The notes under the pieces: generated by a model
Seen by the model: only the letters and a program-made list of their open reading frames with translations
Databases searched by the model: none
What the model was told of the DNA's origin: nothing
Made by a program: the position numbers and the translations under genes
Part shown: piece after piece, positions 27,872-37,610 of the stretch
Layout of the letters: each line of letters opens with the position of its first letter
Position numbering within the stretch: the first letter of the stretch is position 1
Source: an uncultured Alphaproteobacteria bacterium
GTDB lineage: Bacteria > Pseudomonadota > Alphaproteobacteria > Micropepsales > Micropepsaceae
Direction: 5' to 3'
NCBI GenBank assembly: GCA_902826695.1
Contig: CADEFU010000005.1
Coordinates: 246,218-310,217, forward strand
DNA length: 64,000 nucleotides

Positions 27872-29314
27872 TCAACCGCTTCCGGCCAATACGCCCGGCG
27901 CCCGCTTCTCCACCCACCGCGTCGCCCGGTCATACGCCAGCGCCAACTGCAAACACGCGACCTCGCCGCCCAGCGGCCCCACGAGCTGCAGCCCCATCGG
28001 TAGGCCCGCCGCGTTGAAGCCGGCGGGCACGGCGGCCACCGGACACGCGCTCATCGTGATCGCGATCGCGACCTGCATCCACTCGTGATAGGTCGCCATC
28101 GTCCGGCCCGCGATCTCCTTCGGCCAATCCAGCGCGGCGTCGAACGGAAACACCTGCGCCGTCGGCGTGACGAGATAATCGTAGCGCTCGAACAGCTTGC
28201 GCACCGCCTCGTACCACTGCGTGCGGATCATGCTGGCGGCGCTGAGATCGAAGGCGGTGAGCTTCAGGCCTGCTTCGATTTCGTAGATCGCTTGCGGGTT
28301 CAGCAACGCGCGACGCTTCGGATCTTCGTAGAGCGCGAGCAGCGGCGAGCCGCCGTGCCACGCCCGCAACGTCAAGAACGCACGCCACACTTTGTCGAGC
28401 GGGTAGTCCGGCACCGCCTCCTCCACGACGCAGCCCAACACCTCGAACGTTTTCAACGCGTCGCGGCAAAGCTCCAGAACGCCGGGCTCGAACGGCATCT
28501 GCCCGCCGAAGTCGCCAAGCCAGGCGATGCGCTTGCCCTTCACATCCACGTCAAGCACGCGCGGCGAAAGATCGAGCGTGCCGTCGAGCGATTGCGGCGA
28601 GCGCGCATCGAACCCCGCTTGCACGCCGAGCAAGAGCGCGAGGTCGGAAACGCTGCGCGCCATCGGCCCCAAGACCGACATGCCCGGCATCCAAACATCG
28701 CGCGGAGTCGACGGCACCCGGCCGATGCACGGCCGGAGCGCGAAAATGTTGTTCCAGCCGGCGGGATTGCGAAGACTGCCGCCGTAATCGCCGCCGTCCG
28801 CGACCGGCAGCATCCTGAGCGCCACCGCAACCGCCGCCCCACCGCTGCTGCCGCCCGCGCTCACGCGCTGATCGTAGGCGTTCAACGTCGTGCCGTGCAC
28901 GGGATTGTAAGTGTGCGAGCCCAGCCCGAACGCCGGCGCATTCGTACGCCCAATGATAATCGCACCGGCCTTGCGCATGCGCTCGACCATGATGCTGTCG
29001 GCCGGCGGCATGAAATCCTTCAGCAGCGGCGAGCCCATCGTCATCCGCATGCCCGCAACCGGCTCCAGATTCTTGATCGCCTGCGGAAACCCGTGCAGCG
29101 CCCCGCGCCAACGCCCGCGCGCGAGATCGTCGTCGCACGCCCGCGCCTCCGCCAACAACTGATCGCCGTCGCGCAAATCGATGATCGCGTTCACGCGCGG
29201 ATTCAACCGCGCAATCTGCGCCAGCGTCGCCTGCATCAGCTCGACGGTGGAAACGTGACCGGCACGGATCGCCGCGCTGAGCGCCGTCGCATCCATCATC
29301 AGCACATCGTTCAT
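27872..29314 (-). CDS. Amidase signature family enzyme
   Basis: The 480-residue protein has the Ser-cisSer-Lys triad of amidase-signature hydrolases: K81 (AIKNLEP), S156 (AGGSSGGAA) and S180 (DYGGSLRNPA). It hydrolyses a C-N amide bond; GatA is excluded by context and by divergence outside the core. The ATG overlaps the stop of the alpha/beta hydrolase gene (TGATG), and an aminotransferase precedes that, so amino-compound catabolism is a reasonable but unproven role. The longer upstream frame was rejected because it lies inside the neighbour. Confidence 0.92.
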   Translation of the reverse strand: MNDVLMMDATALSAAIRAGHVSTVELMQATLAQIARLNPRVNAIIDLRDGDQLLAEARACDDDLARGRWRGALHGFPQAIKNLEPVAGMRMTMGSPLLKDFMPPADSIMVERMRKAGAIIIGRTNAPAFGLGSHTYNPVHGTTLNAYDQRVSAGGSSGGAAVAVALRMLPVADGGDYGGSLRNPAGWNNIFALRPCIGRVPSTPRDVWMPGMSVLGPMARSVSDLALLLGVQAGFDARSPQSLDGTLDLSPRVLDVDVKGKRIAWLGDFGGQMPFEPGVLELCRDALKTFEVLGCVVEEAVPDYPLDKVWRAFLTLRAWHGGSPLLALYEDPKRRALLNPQAIYEIEAGLKLTAFDLSAASMIRTQWYEAVRKLFERYDYLVTPTAQVFPFDAALDWPKEIAGRTMATYHEWMQVAIAITMSACPVAAVPAGFNAAGLPMGLQLVGPLGGEVACLQLALAYDRATRWVEKRAPGVLAGSG

Positions 29315-30087
29315 CAAAGCACCTCTCTCGTGCGCAACACCTCTCCCAGCGTCGAGTAGTGCGACAACCCTGCGAGGGTATGGACCGCTTGCACGTTCGG
29401 CAATGTGCGGGCCAGCGCCTCTGCCATAGCGCGTGGCGTCCAATCGTCGGCATCGCCTTGCCACACCGTGACCGGGTGGCGAACGCTGCGGAGAATCGAA
29501 GACCAGTCGCGGGTGTAAGCTTCGACCTCGCAAACATAGTTGTCGCGGCCACGCCCTAGGCCGCTGCGCAACGCCTCGGCGATGCAGGTACGGAACGCCG
29601 GATCCGAGCGAAGCTCAACGTCACGGCCTTTCGCAGAGGCAAAGAGCGCACGCACCAACAGGTGAGGTGCGGCATAGGCAGCCAGCGATTGCGCGCGCGC
29701 GAGCATTCGAAAGGCATGGGGCCGGCGGCCTGCCAGCGAAAAGACCGCGCGTCCCGCCATCCCGTCGAGAAATGCGCCGAGCTGCAACGGCGCCGCCGGC
29801 GACACCAGATCGAATGAGAGCGGCGTGGAGGGCAATCGGCTTGCAACTTCGAGGGCAACGAAGGCGCCAAGAGAAAATGCCACGATATGCAACGGCCCCT
29901 CGCCGGCACGAGCATCGACGATCGTTGCCATGCGATCGAACCGCTCTCCCGCAGTTAGGCCCGCTGGAAGCTGCCCACGATCGATGGCGAACCATGTTCG
30001 TCTTGCATGAGGTGAAAAGAACGCCAACTCATCGGGCGAGCCGGGCATGCCGTGAAAGTAGACAACGTTTTGAGTGTTGCGATCCAT
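29314..30087 (-). CDS. Alpha/beta hydrolase
   Basis: The 257-residue protein has the fold's first strand and oxyanion segment VVYFHGMPGSPDE, a nucleophile elbow FSLGAFVAL in which the usual first Gly is Phe/Ala, and a C-terminal WQGDADDWTP then GLSHYSTLG giving the acid and His. It starts directly on the aminotransferase stop (TGA-ATG) and overlaps the amidase start. The atypical elbow makes the activity uncertain. Confidence 0.85.
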   Translation of the reverse strand: MDRNTQNVVYFHGMPGSPDELAFFSPHARRTWFAIDRGQLPAGLTAGERFDRMATIVDARAGEGPLHIVAFSLGAFVALEVASRLPSTPLSFDLVSPAAPLQLGAFLDGMAGRAVFSLAGRRPHAFRMLARAQSLAAYAAPHLLVRALFASAKGRDVELRSDPAFRTCIAEALRSGLGRGRDNYVCEVEAYTRDWSSILRSVRHPVTVWQGDADDWTPRAMAEALARTLPNVQAVHTLAGLSHYSTLGEVLRTREVL

Positions 30088-31479
<1,392 letters not shown>

Positions 31480-31494
31480 TCAGGGCTGGTGTTG

Positions 31495-31770
31495 ATGAAG
31501 GCCAAGTTTTCGGCAGCGTTGCTGCTGTGCGTATCGATCGGCCTGGCGGGCTGTGAAGGGGTGGCGGCAGGAGCCTGTTCCACACCGCAAGACATTGCGC
31601 TCAAAGTGACCGCGATGACGGACAACCTGAACGCAGCCTGGTCCGCGGGAAAGATCACGCACGAACGTGCGGGCGAAATCGCGGCTGACATGCTGGCCGC
31701 CGGCCGAAGCAAGGACAACCGCGCTTACTGCGCCGCGCTCGACCAAGTTCGCCTCGCCACGAAGCTTTGA
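31495..31770 (+). CDS. Small putative lipoprotein
   Basis: The 91-residue protein starts with MKAKFSAALLLCVSIGLAGC, a lipoprotein signal with a LAGC lipobox. The mature part is a short helical domain with two further cysteines (ACSTPQD and YCAALDQV) that could form a disulfide. No family recognised. ATG 31495 is chosen because it begins the signal peptide. Likely an envelope protein of unknown role. Confidence 0.7.
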   Translation: MKAKFSAALLLCVSIGLAGCEGVAAGACSTPQDIALKVTAMTDNLNAAWSAGKITHERAGEIAADMLAAGRSKDNRAYCAALDQVRLATKL

Positions 31771-31839
31771 GACAGCTTGCCGCCGGCGCTTAGGCCCTGC
31801 TACCAACGGCGCAGTCACTGATTTTCACGAGGCCCCCAC

Positions 31840-32196
31840 GTGTCCAAGTCGCACCTCATCGCCCTGACCGCATTGCTTGGCGTCGCCGCGTGCGTCGATC
31901 CGCAAGACCGGCCCGAGAACACGCAGTCGCCGTTGATCCGCCCGCCGATCATGGAAACGCGCCCGGCGACGTTCCAGTGCGACAGCAGCGGCCGCGTCGT
32001 CGTGCGCCCGTTGGGCGAGGACGGCAAGGCCATCACGCTGGCCTTCAAGAGCAGCGAAGTGAAGTTGACCCGCGTTGACGCGGCGGAGGGTCAAAAATAC
32101 TCCGACGGCGCGACCGTCTTCTGGATGAACGGCGGCAACGCGAACCTGCTGGTCGCGGGCAAGGGCTCGCCCGAGTCGTGCGAACGCCCCGAGTAG
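31840..32196 (+). CDS. MliC-like lysozyme-inhibitor lipoprotein
   Basis: The 118-residue protein starts at GTG with a signal peptide ending in a VAAC lipobox. The mature domain has the MliC/PliC pattern: ATFQCDSSGRVVV, a Leu/Thr-rich centre, YSDGATVFWMNGGNANLLV and a final Cys that pairs with the first (C47 and C114 region). MliC proteins inhibit C-type lysozyme at the outer membrane. The usual ASGxxY motif is degenerate (AAEGQKYSDG), so inhibitory activity is not certain. Confidence 0.75.
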   Translation: MSKSHLIALTALLGVAACVDPQDRPENTQSPLIRPPIMETRPATFQCDSSGRVVVRPLGEDGKAITLAFKSSEVKLTRVDAAEGQKYSDGATVFWMNGGNANLLVAGKGSPESCERPE

Positions 32197-32197
32197 C

Positions 32198-33286
32198 CTA
32201 CTCGACCGCGACGTAGACGTTCGTCAGAAGCTCCGCATCCTCCGTCTCCGACGGATCGCCCACGTATTCTTCCCAGGCGATGGTCTTCTCGGTGAGGCCC
32301 TTCTCCTTGGTATAGGCGCGGATGCGCGCATAGGTCTCCGCCATCGTGTTGTACGGCCCCTTATGCGTCAGCTTCACGGCGCGCCCGGCATAGGTTTCGC
32401 CAACCTTCACACCGTCCGCTTCCGCAATTTCCTTCGCGGGCTTCTCGGCAAGCGGCATCGCCGCATCGAACACCCAATCGCCGTCCACGCTGTGCGAGAT
32501 CGTAATGGCGAGCGAAGCCCCGCCGATCGGCAGATCGTGCGCCATGCCATAGTTGAGCAGCTTCTGGTTCGCCGCCCCAAGCGCCGCCGAGATCGCCGCG
32601 TTGTCGGCAGCCTTCGCCGTCCCTCGCGTCAAGATCACCGGCTTGGCGGAAACGCTAACAACCTCCGGCCCCTTCGTCGGGTCGGCAGCGGCCGACATGG
32701 GGATGTCGGGCGGTGTCGCGCCGTTGCCCGGCGTCGCGAGGGCCTCCGCGGTCGCCGCTTGCGCGCCCTTCTCAACCAACACCTTTAGTCCGGCGAGTCC
32801 CGCCTCATAGTCCTTGCCGATCATCCCATCAAGCGTGAGCCCGAAGTACCGCGCGATCGGGTTCATGCCCAAGTCCGTATCGAAGCTCCACGTCACCTTC
32901 GTGCCGCCTTCGGTCGCCGCCAGCGTATAGGTCGCAAACCCTTCGCTGTCGTCGAAGTTGAGCTTCATCTTCACGTGGCTGAACTCAGTGCTCTCCACGA
33001 TCTCTTGGGCGCCGTTGCCGACGTTGGGATTGTTGCTGGTCCACGACATCTTTGCGCCGACGCCGGCCGGCGCGCCGTCCATCGAATACTTCGTCGCCGG
33101 ATCGAGCTTCGCCCACGGCGACCACTCGTTGAACCGCGACAGGTCGTTCACGATCGCAAACACCTCATCGGGTGAGGCAGCGACCACGGTCGAGCGCTCA
33201 ACATGCGCGACTTGCGGCGTCAGAAAAGCACCGCCGATGCCAAGCGCCACCACAACGCCAAGACCGATCAGGATATTGCGAACCAT
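32198..33286 (-). CDS. Membrane-anchored SRPBCC plus GyrI-like protein
   Basis: The 362-residue protein has an N-terminal membrane helix (ILIGLGVVVALGIGGAFL), an SRPBCC polyketide-cyclase-like domain (about 28-180, VERSTVVAASPDEVFAIVND) and a C-terminal GyrI-like effector domain (about 210-360, with THKGPYNTMAETYARI and WEEYVGDPSE). This fusion of two ligand-binding folds is known in Proteobacteria; its ligand is not. It is convergent with the MliC gene, one base apart. ATG 33286 is preferred over ATG 33298. Confidence 0.85.
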   Translation of the reverse strand: MVRNILIGLGVVVALGIGGAFLTPQVAHVERSTVVAASPDEVFAIVNDLSRFNEWSPWAKLDPATKYSMDGAPAGVGAKMSWTSNNPNVGNGAQEIVESTEFSHVKMKLNFDDSEGFATYTLAATEGGTKVTWSFDTDLGMNPIARYFGLTLDGMIGKDYEAGLAGLKVLVEKGAQAATAEALATPGNGATPPDIPMSAAADPTKGPEVVSVSAKPVILTRGTAKAADNAAISAALGAANQKLLNYGMAHDLPIGGASLAITISHSVDGDWVFDAAMPLAEKPAKEIAEADGVKVGETYAGRAVKLTHKGPYNTMAETYARIRAYTKEKGLTEKTIAWEEYVGDPSETEDAELLTNVYVAVE

Positions 33287-33432
33287 GTGAACCACCATCC
33301 TTGCCGGTCCGCGCCACGTGATCCACGCGCGGACTCGCCCAGTATAACCCATGAGATAATAGCACTCTGAGCCGCGCTGCCTATGCAACCGCGACACACC
33401 CTGCAAGAATGCGCACGCAAAGGAGCCATACG

Positions 33433-33975
33433 GTGACAGGTTTTTCGCAGATTCTGGGCATAGGCCTTGTGGCCGCCGTGCTACTCACCGGCTGCGAGAC
33501 CCCGGCGGTCAACCGCGACGCCAAAACCCCGCTCGCCACGGTCGAGCGTGTGGACCTCGACCGCTATCTGGGCCGTTGGTACGAGATCGCCCGCTACGAC
33601 CACAGTTTTGAGCGCGGCTGCCAAGGCGTCACGGCGACCTACAGCAAGAACCCCGACGGAAGCATCAAGGTCGTCAACGCTTGCCGCAAAGGCGCGCTGA
33701 CCGGCCCGCTCGACGTCGCCGAGGGCTACGCCAAGCCGCAGAACGCCGAGAACAGCAAGCTCTCCGTCACGTTCTTCTGGCCGTTCGCCGGCGACTATTG
33801 GGTGATCGGCCTGGCCGACGACTACAGCTGGGCCTTGGTCGGCGAACCGTCCGGCCGCTACCTCTGGATCCTCGCCCGCACGCCGCAAATCACGCCCGAG
33901 CTGCGCGCCGACCTGATCGCGAAGCTGCAGGGCAAGGGCTACAACACGGACGCGCTGATCTGGGTGCAGCACTAG
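33433..33975 (+). CDS. Outer-membrane lipoprotein lipocalin, Blc-like
   Basis: Bacterial lipocalins bind lipids in the outer membrane. From GTG 33433 (GGAG at 7 bases) the protein has 180 residues, starts with a lipoprotein signal (ILGIGLVAAVLLTGC) and has the lipocalin motif LDRYLGRWYEIARYDH, then GCQGVTATYSK, VIGLADDYSWALVGEPSGRYLWILAR and a C-terminal KGYNTDALIWV. An ATG at 33409 would add eight residues before the signal peptide and lacks a ribosome site. A palindromic repeat follows the gene. Confidence 0.92.
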   Translation: MTGFSQILGIGLVAAVLLTGCETPAVNRDAKTPLATVERVDLDRYLGRWYEIARYDHSFERGCQGVTATYSKNPDGSIKVVNACRKGALTGPLDVAEGYAKPQNAENSKLSVTFFWPFAGDYWVIGLADDYSWALVGEPSGRYLWILARTPQITPELRADLIAKLQGKGYNTDALIWVQH

Positions 33976-34004
33976 GCGATCTCAGGTCACTTCACCCAAA
34001 AGCT

Positions 34005-34128
34005 TGTCATCCCGGCCGAGCGAAGCGAGAGCCGGGACCCAGGGGTGACGCGCACAGCATTGACGCCGCGACTCTCACGCCTGGGTCCCGGCGTTCGCTT
34101 CGCTACGCTCCGCTCAACCGGGATGACA
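34005..34128. repeat. Palindromic repeat element
   Basis: Outer arms TGTCATCCCGG (34005-34015) and CCGGGATGACA (34118-34128) and inner arms GCCGGGACCCAGG (34031-34043) and CCTGGGTCCCGGC (34080-34092) are perfect inverted repeats. The 124-bp unit would fold into a long hairpin. The outer sequence is of a kind found in many copies between genes of Alphaproteobacteria. It has no coding capacity and may end the transcripts of both convergent neighbours. Confidence 0.85.
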
Positions 34129-34135
34129 GACGGGT

Positions 34136-34963
34136 TTAGGCTGGCGCACCGAGCCCAAACACCGACGCATGAAACAACCGCTCCGCCGCCTCGCGCTTTG
34201 CCGGATCCTCACCGACCCCCGCCGCCGGCAGATGCGCCCGCGCCCAGTCCATGCGCGCCGTGCAGAACGCGTCGAGCGCACCAACCCGCGGCCCTCGCCC
34301 CGCCTCCACCGCCGCCAACTTGCGCGCGCGCAAATCGACGATCGCGTCCGCCACATCCGCGGGCAGCGAGACCCCGTCGAGCAGCGCGGGCAGCGACATC
34401 GGCGGCGTCTCGCTCGCGCCCCGTGTCTCGAGCCACAGCAGCGCCACCGCCGGCCGCACGACATAGAAATACTTCTTCAGGTTCACGGCCGCGCGACCAT
34501 CGATATGCCGCGCGAACTGACGGTAAGCGAGCCCCAAGTAATGCCGGATCAGCGCCGCCTGCCCCTCGGGCACGGCAAAGAGGCGGCGCAACGCTTGAGC
34601 CTCCCACCCCGCCTCCGCGTAGACGATGGGCGAGGTCAGCCACTCGACGAGCGCCGGGTTCCAGCGCAAGCCCAACGTCAGCGCCTTGCGCAAATCCCAC
34701 CCGCTGAAATCGAGCGCCCCGTCGATCGGCCGCTCGATCACATCGCGCGGGACGGTGAGCGCCGCATAATCCTCAAGACCCCGCACATAGAGAAAGCGCA
34801 CGTCATAGTCGCTGTCCGCCGAAGCAAACCCCCAAGCCCGCGACCCCGACTCGACCGCGAGCAGGATGCGCACATCCTCGGAGCGCGCGATGTCGTCGAG
34901 GCGCGAAAGGATTTGCGCGCGGATGTCGGGAGGAATGTCGGCGATGGTGGCGTGGGGGAGCAT
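34136..34963 (-). CDS. Predicted nucleotidyltransferase, COG3541/YcgL-like
   Basis: The 275-residue protein has the polymerase-beta-type nucleotidyltransferase motif ESGSRAWGFASADSDYDVRF (G40-S41, D52 and D54 as metal ligands) followed by a helical domain. It resembles the COG3541 group, whose reaction is not established; some relatives sit with RNA-repair genes. A 6-bp hairpin AACCGT/ACGGTT (34967-34983) lies three bases upstream of the ATG where a ribosome site would be expected. It borders the low-GC cassette and is divergent from it. Confidence 0.85.
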   Translation of the reverse strand: MLPHATIADIPPDIRAQILSRLDDIARSEDVRILLAVESGSRAWGFASADSDYDVRFLYVRGLEDYAALTVPRDVIERPIDGALDFSGWDLRKALTLGLRWNPALVEWLTSPIVYAEAGWEAQALRRLFAVPEGQAALIRHYLGLAYRQFARHIDGRAAVNLKKYFYVVRPAVALLWLETRGASETPPMSLPALLDGVSLPADVADAIVDLRARKLAAVEAGRGPRVGALDAFCTARMDWARAHLPAAGVGEDPAKREAAERLFHASVFGLGAPA

Positions 34964-35171
34964 GAGAACCGTTCACGACGGTTGTTAGCACGATCCGATG
35001 ACACGACCATGCCCGATCGCCCACACAGACGGACAGTCGCGACCGCGGCGGATGTGCAGACTTTTTTGCTTCGTTCCCAAGCAGTAGAAACAGTGTTAAC
35101 TGACTGCTAGTCTGGACACTAGATTCCTTTTGCCAATTTCCTCACAGAAACTCACTGAGCGGAATATTGCA

Positions 35172-36500
35172 ATGACCGCCACACCGTCAAAAGATCGCCT
35201 AACGTTTGTACACTTGTCCGATATTCACTTTCGTAAGGGAACTGCCGGGACTATTTTCGATATTGACCAGGGTCTACGGGATGCGATCGGGACGGACATT
35301 GAACAACAACTGCATCGCCTTGGCTGCGCACCGAATGGAATCCTGATAACAGGCGACATAGCATTCGGAGGTAAGAAAGAAGAGTACGCTTTCGCAAAGG
35401 AGTGGCTGCAAGCGATTTGCGCGAGGCTTGGGAAAGAGATCGGCGACATCGCCTATTGCGTACCAGGAAATCATGATGTCGATCGCGAAGTGATCCAAAA
35501 GAGCGTAGTTCTACGGGATGCACACGCAGGTATTCGAGGGCACGCGAACAGTGACATGGACTCTGCCCTGAAAGAAAGACTTCAGGACGCGGTTTCCGGA
35601 GCACTGCTCTTCTCCGCACACGATGCTTACAATCGCGAGTTTGCCTGGGGCTTGGAATGCCACTGTGACCGCGAGAGGCCGTATTGGGAACATGAAGAGA
35701 TCTTGAACGATGGCTCAATTCTCAGAATTCGTGGGCTCACTTCGAGTTTGCTCAGCAGCAAAGACAAAGAGAAGTACGATCTCTTTTTGGGGCGCGTGCA
35801 GGCAGCATTTCGGCGCGAGCCAAATGTCCAGTATCTCACCATGTGCCATCACCCTCCCGACTGGTGCCACGATCAGGATCAAATCGAAGATGAGCTCACC
35901 AACGGCGCAATGATTCAACTGTTTGGGCACAAGCATGCGGCGCGCGTTAGGCGTATCAACGATACCGTTCGAATAGTTGCGGGTGCCGTACACCCTGATC
36001 GCAAAGAGGACTGGAAGCCGGGCTATAATCTGATCCAGGTGTGGGTCGAGGGCACAGGCAGCCACCGCAGGCTGAAGGTAAACGTGCACGCGAGAGAGTG
36101 GCAGGAGGCCCCGCCAAGCCAATTCAAGCCCTACCTTACTCGAGATGGAGGAGATACGTGGGAGTTCGATTTGCCGCTGCCAAGTTGGAATGGGGTAGAA
36201 TTAGAAATCGATACCGCAACAGCTATCGCGGTTGGTGAGCGAGCGAAGATGGCAACGAAGCCGGCGGACCGTACTGTTGAAGGCGCAAAGCCGACGCCAT
36301 CGCCGCGAGCTATGCTCTTCAGATTTGCGCAGCTTCCATACAGCAAGCAGGTGGAAATCGTAACCACGCTCGGCCTCATCGAAGACGAGGATAAAAATCT
36401 ACCGGACATCGACAGGTTTCTCCGGGCGTTCAAGCGAGCTACGGAGCGTAACAGTCTCGACCAATTGCTTGCAGAAATTGCTAAGGCTGAAGCACGCTAA
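35172..36500 (+). CDS. Calcineurin-like metallophosphoesterase with C-terminal helical tail; candidate effector
   Basis: The 442-residue protein has every metallophosphoesterase motif: D17xH19 (LSDIH), GD62, GNHD (99-102), H226-H227 (CHHPP) and GHKH (252-255). A linker with an acidic/Pro-rich stretch (about 350-385) leads to a roughly 55-residue helical tail (FRFAQLPYSKQVEIV to the end) that looks like a small adaptor domain. It is the first gene of a five-gene cassette with two GTPases. The family cleaves phosphodiesters of nucleic acids or nucleotides; here it is the only enzyme besides the GTPases, so it is the candidate effector. ATG 35172 follows GAGCGGA. GC is visibly lower than in flanking genes. 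Confidence 0.85.
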   Translation: MTATPSKDRLTFVHLSDIHFRKGTAGTIFDIDQGLRDAIGTDIEQQLHRLGCAPNGILITGDIAFGGKKEEYAFAKEWLQAICARLGKEIGDIAYCVPGNHDVDREVIQKSVVLRDAHAGIRGHANSDMDSALKERLQDAVSGALLFSAHDAYNREFAWGLECHCDRERPYWEHEEILNDGSILRIRGLTSSLLSSKDKEKYDLFLGRVQAAFRREPNVQYLTMCHHPPDWCHDQDQIEDELTNGAMIQLFGHKHAARVRRINDTVRIVAGAVHPDRKEDWKPGYNLIQVWVEGTGSHRRLKVNVHAREWQEAPPSQFKPYLTRDGGDTWEFDLPLPSWNGVELEIDTATAIAVGERAKMATKPADRTVEGAKPTPSPRAMLFRFAQLPYSKQVEIVTTLGLIEDEDKNLPDIDRFLRAFKRATERNSLDQLLAEIAKAEAR

Positions 36501-36509
36501 GGAGCATCC

Positions 36510-37601
36510 ATGCCAATAGATTTTGCCGCCTGGTACCAACCTGCGATGCTGGTTCCGGACACCGAGTTATTGAGCAAACGCAGTCAAGCAACAATTACGC
36601 TCGCAAAGAAAATAACCGTTCGGGAAGTCTTGGATTTGGTCCGACTCGCATTTGCCCTGGGGAAAGTAGACAGTGATTTGAACCAGTTGATGGCTCCGTA
36701 CCGAGAGGTTGACTCGACTTTCGTTGTGGATCTGCGTCAGAACGCTGTCAGCGTTCTCGCTGGCTGCGTGCTCGCAACGCTAATGGACACTCGGCACAGC
36801 ACGGGTTCGGCTGCGGCATTAGCAATTCTCAGCGCCAGCGCGTGCTTTGATCGGAAGCCCGCGCATCACTCCCAGTTGACCCAACTCGCGCAACGCTATG
36901 TGGAAGATGCCCCTGCTCTGGTGCAGGTCAAAGGAGCCAAGCCGATCGTCACCTACGGGCCTGTGAAAGTGGGAGATAGCTTGTCGGCCCTAGCGCCGGA
37001 TGCAGACGCTGCGAAAGTTGCCAACGCAGTGAGGCTTGCCTTGCCAATTGTTGCTGAAAGCATCAAAGCCACAACCACACTGGGAGCTGACGTTGGGAAG
37101 CAGTTTGCTAGCCAAAATCATCAGTTAGCCTACCAGCAACAACAAATTGACATGCTTTGGTGGTTATTGGGCGAGTGGTGCGATGCCTTGTCAGCACCAT
37201 ACCCCAACTTGGCTACATCAGCAGCATGCCTCATTGCACCGCACGAGCTTGCGTCCCTGACAACGTCCGAGACAGGCCCACGAGCCGTTCAAGCAATGAT
37301 CCACAAGACGCTCCTGATTACAAAGAATGGTGCAAAAGACACGCTAACCCTCGTAGATGCCGTGAACTCTTGTCCGCGCACTTGGCGGGAACAAGTTGCT
37401 AAGAGTCCCTTCACAGGAATCGCCAGGGAAATCTGTCCAGTTAGCTTAGCAGTAAGCGACTCGCTGGCAACCGACGCAAATGACACTTGGGTTCCAGTGT
37501 TCGAGAAATCGTCCGGACTGAAGAAACAGAAGAAGTTTTCAGCAATGGATCTCGCCCTGCAAACTTACCGAGAGAAATTGCTCGAGAAGCTGATGAGTTG
37601 A
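36510..37601 (+). CDS. GASH-like helical protein of a GTPase-associated system
   Basis: The 363-residue protein is almost all helical, with no enzymatic motif. A Gln-rich helix leads into a conserved-looking element (YQQQQIDMLWWLLGEWCDAL, residues 208-227) that I recall as typical of the GTPase-associated system helical (GASH) family. It follows the phosphoesterase by 9 bases, with the ribosome site TAAGGAG overlapping that gene's stop codon. In such systems the helical protein is thought to link the GTPases and the other components. Family call from memory; a profile search would settle it. Confidence 0.7.
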   Translation: MPIDFAAWYQPAMLVPDTELLSKRSQATITLAKKITVREVLDLVRLAFALGKVDSDLNQLMAPYREVDSTFVVDLRQNAVSVLAGCVLATLMDTRHSTGSAAALAILSASACFDRKPAHHSQLTQLAQRYVEDAPALVQVKGAKPIVTYGPVKVGDSLSALAPDADAAKVANAVRLALPIVAESIKATTTLGADVGKQFASQNHQLAYQQQQIDMLWWLLGEWCDALSAPYPNLATSAACLIAPHELASLTTSETGPRAVQAMIHKTLLITKNGAKDTLTLVDAVNSCPRTWREQVAKSPFTGIAREICPVSLAVSDSLATDANDTWVPVFEKSSGLKKQKKFSAMDLALQTYREKLLEKLMS

Positions 37602-37610
37602 TCAACGGAT

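Noticed and set aside
28085..29359. 424-codon open frame on the + strand opposite the amidase
   Set aside because: Antisense to an amidase with an intact catalytic triad; composition is Arg-rich shadow sequence.
34045..34707. 220-codon open frame on the + strand through the palindromic repeat
   Set aside because: It runs through the repeat and antisense to the nucleotidyltransferase, with Pro/Ala/Arg-only composition.
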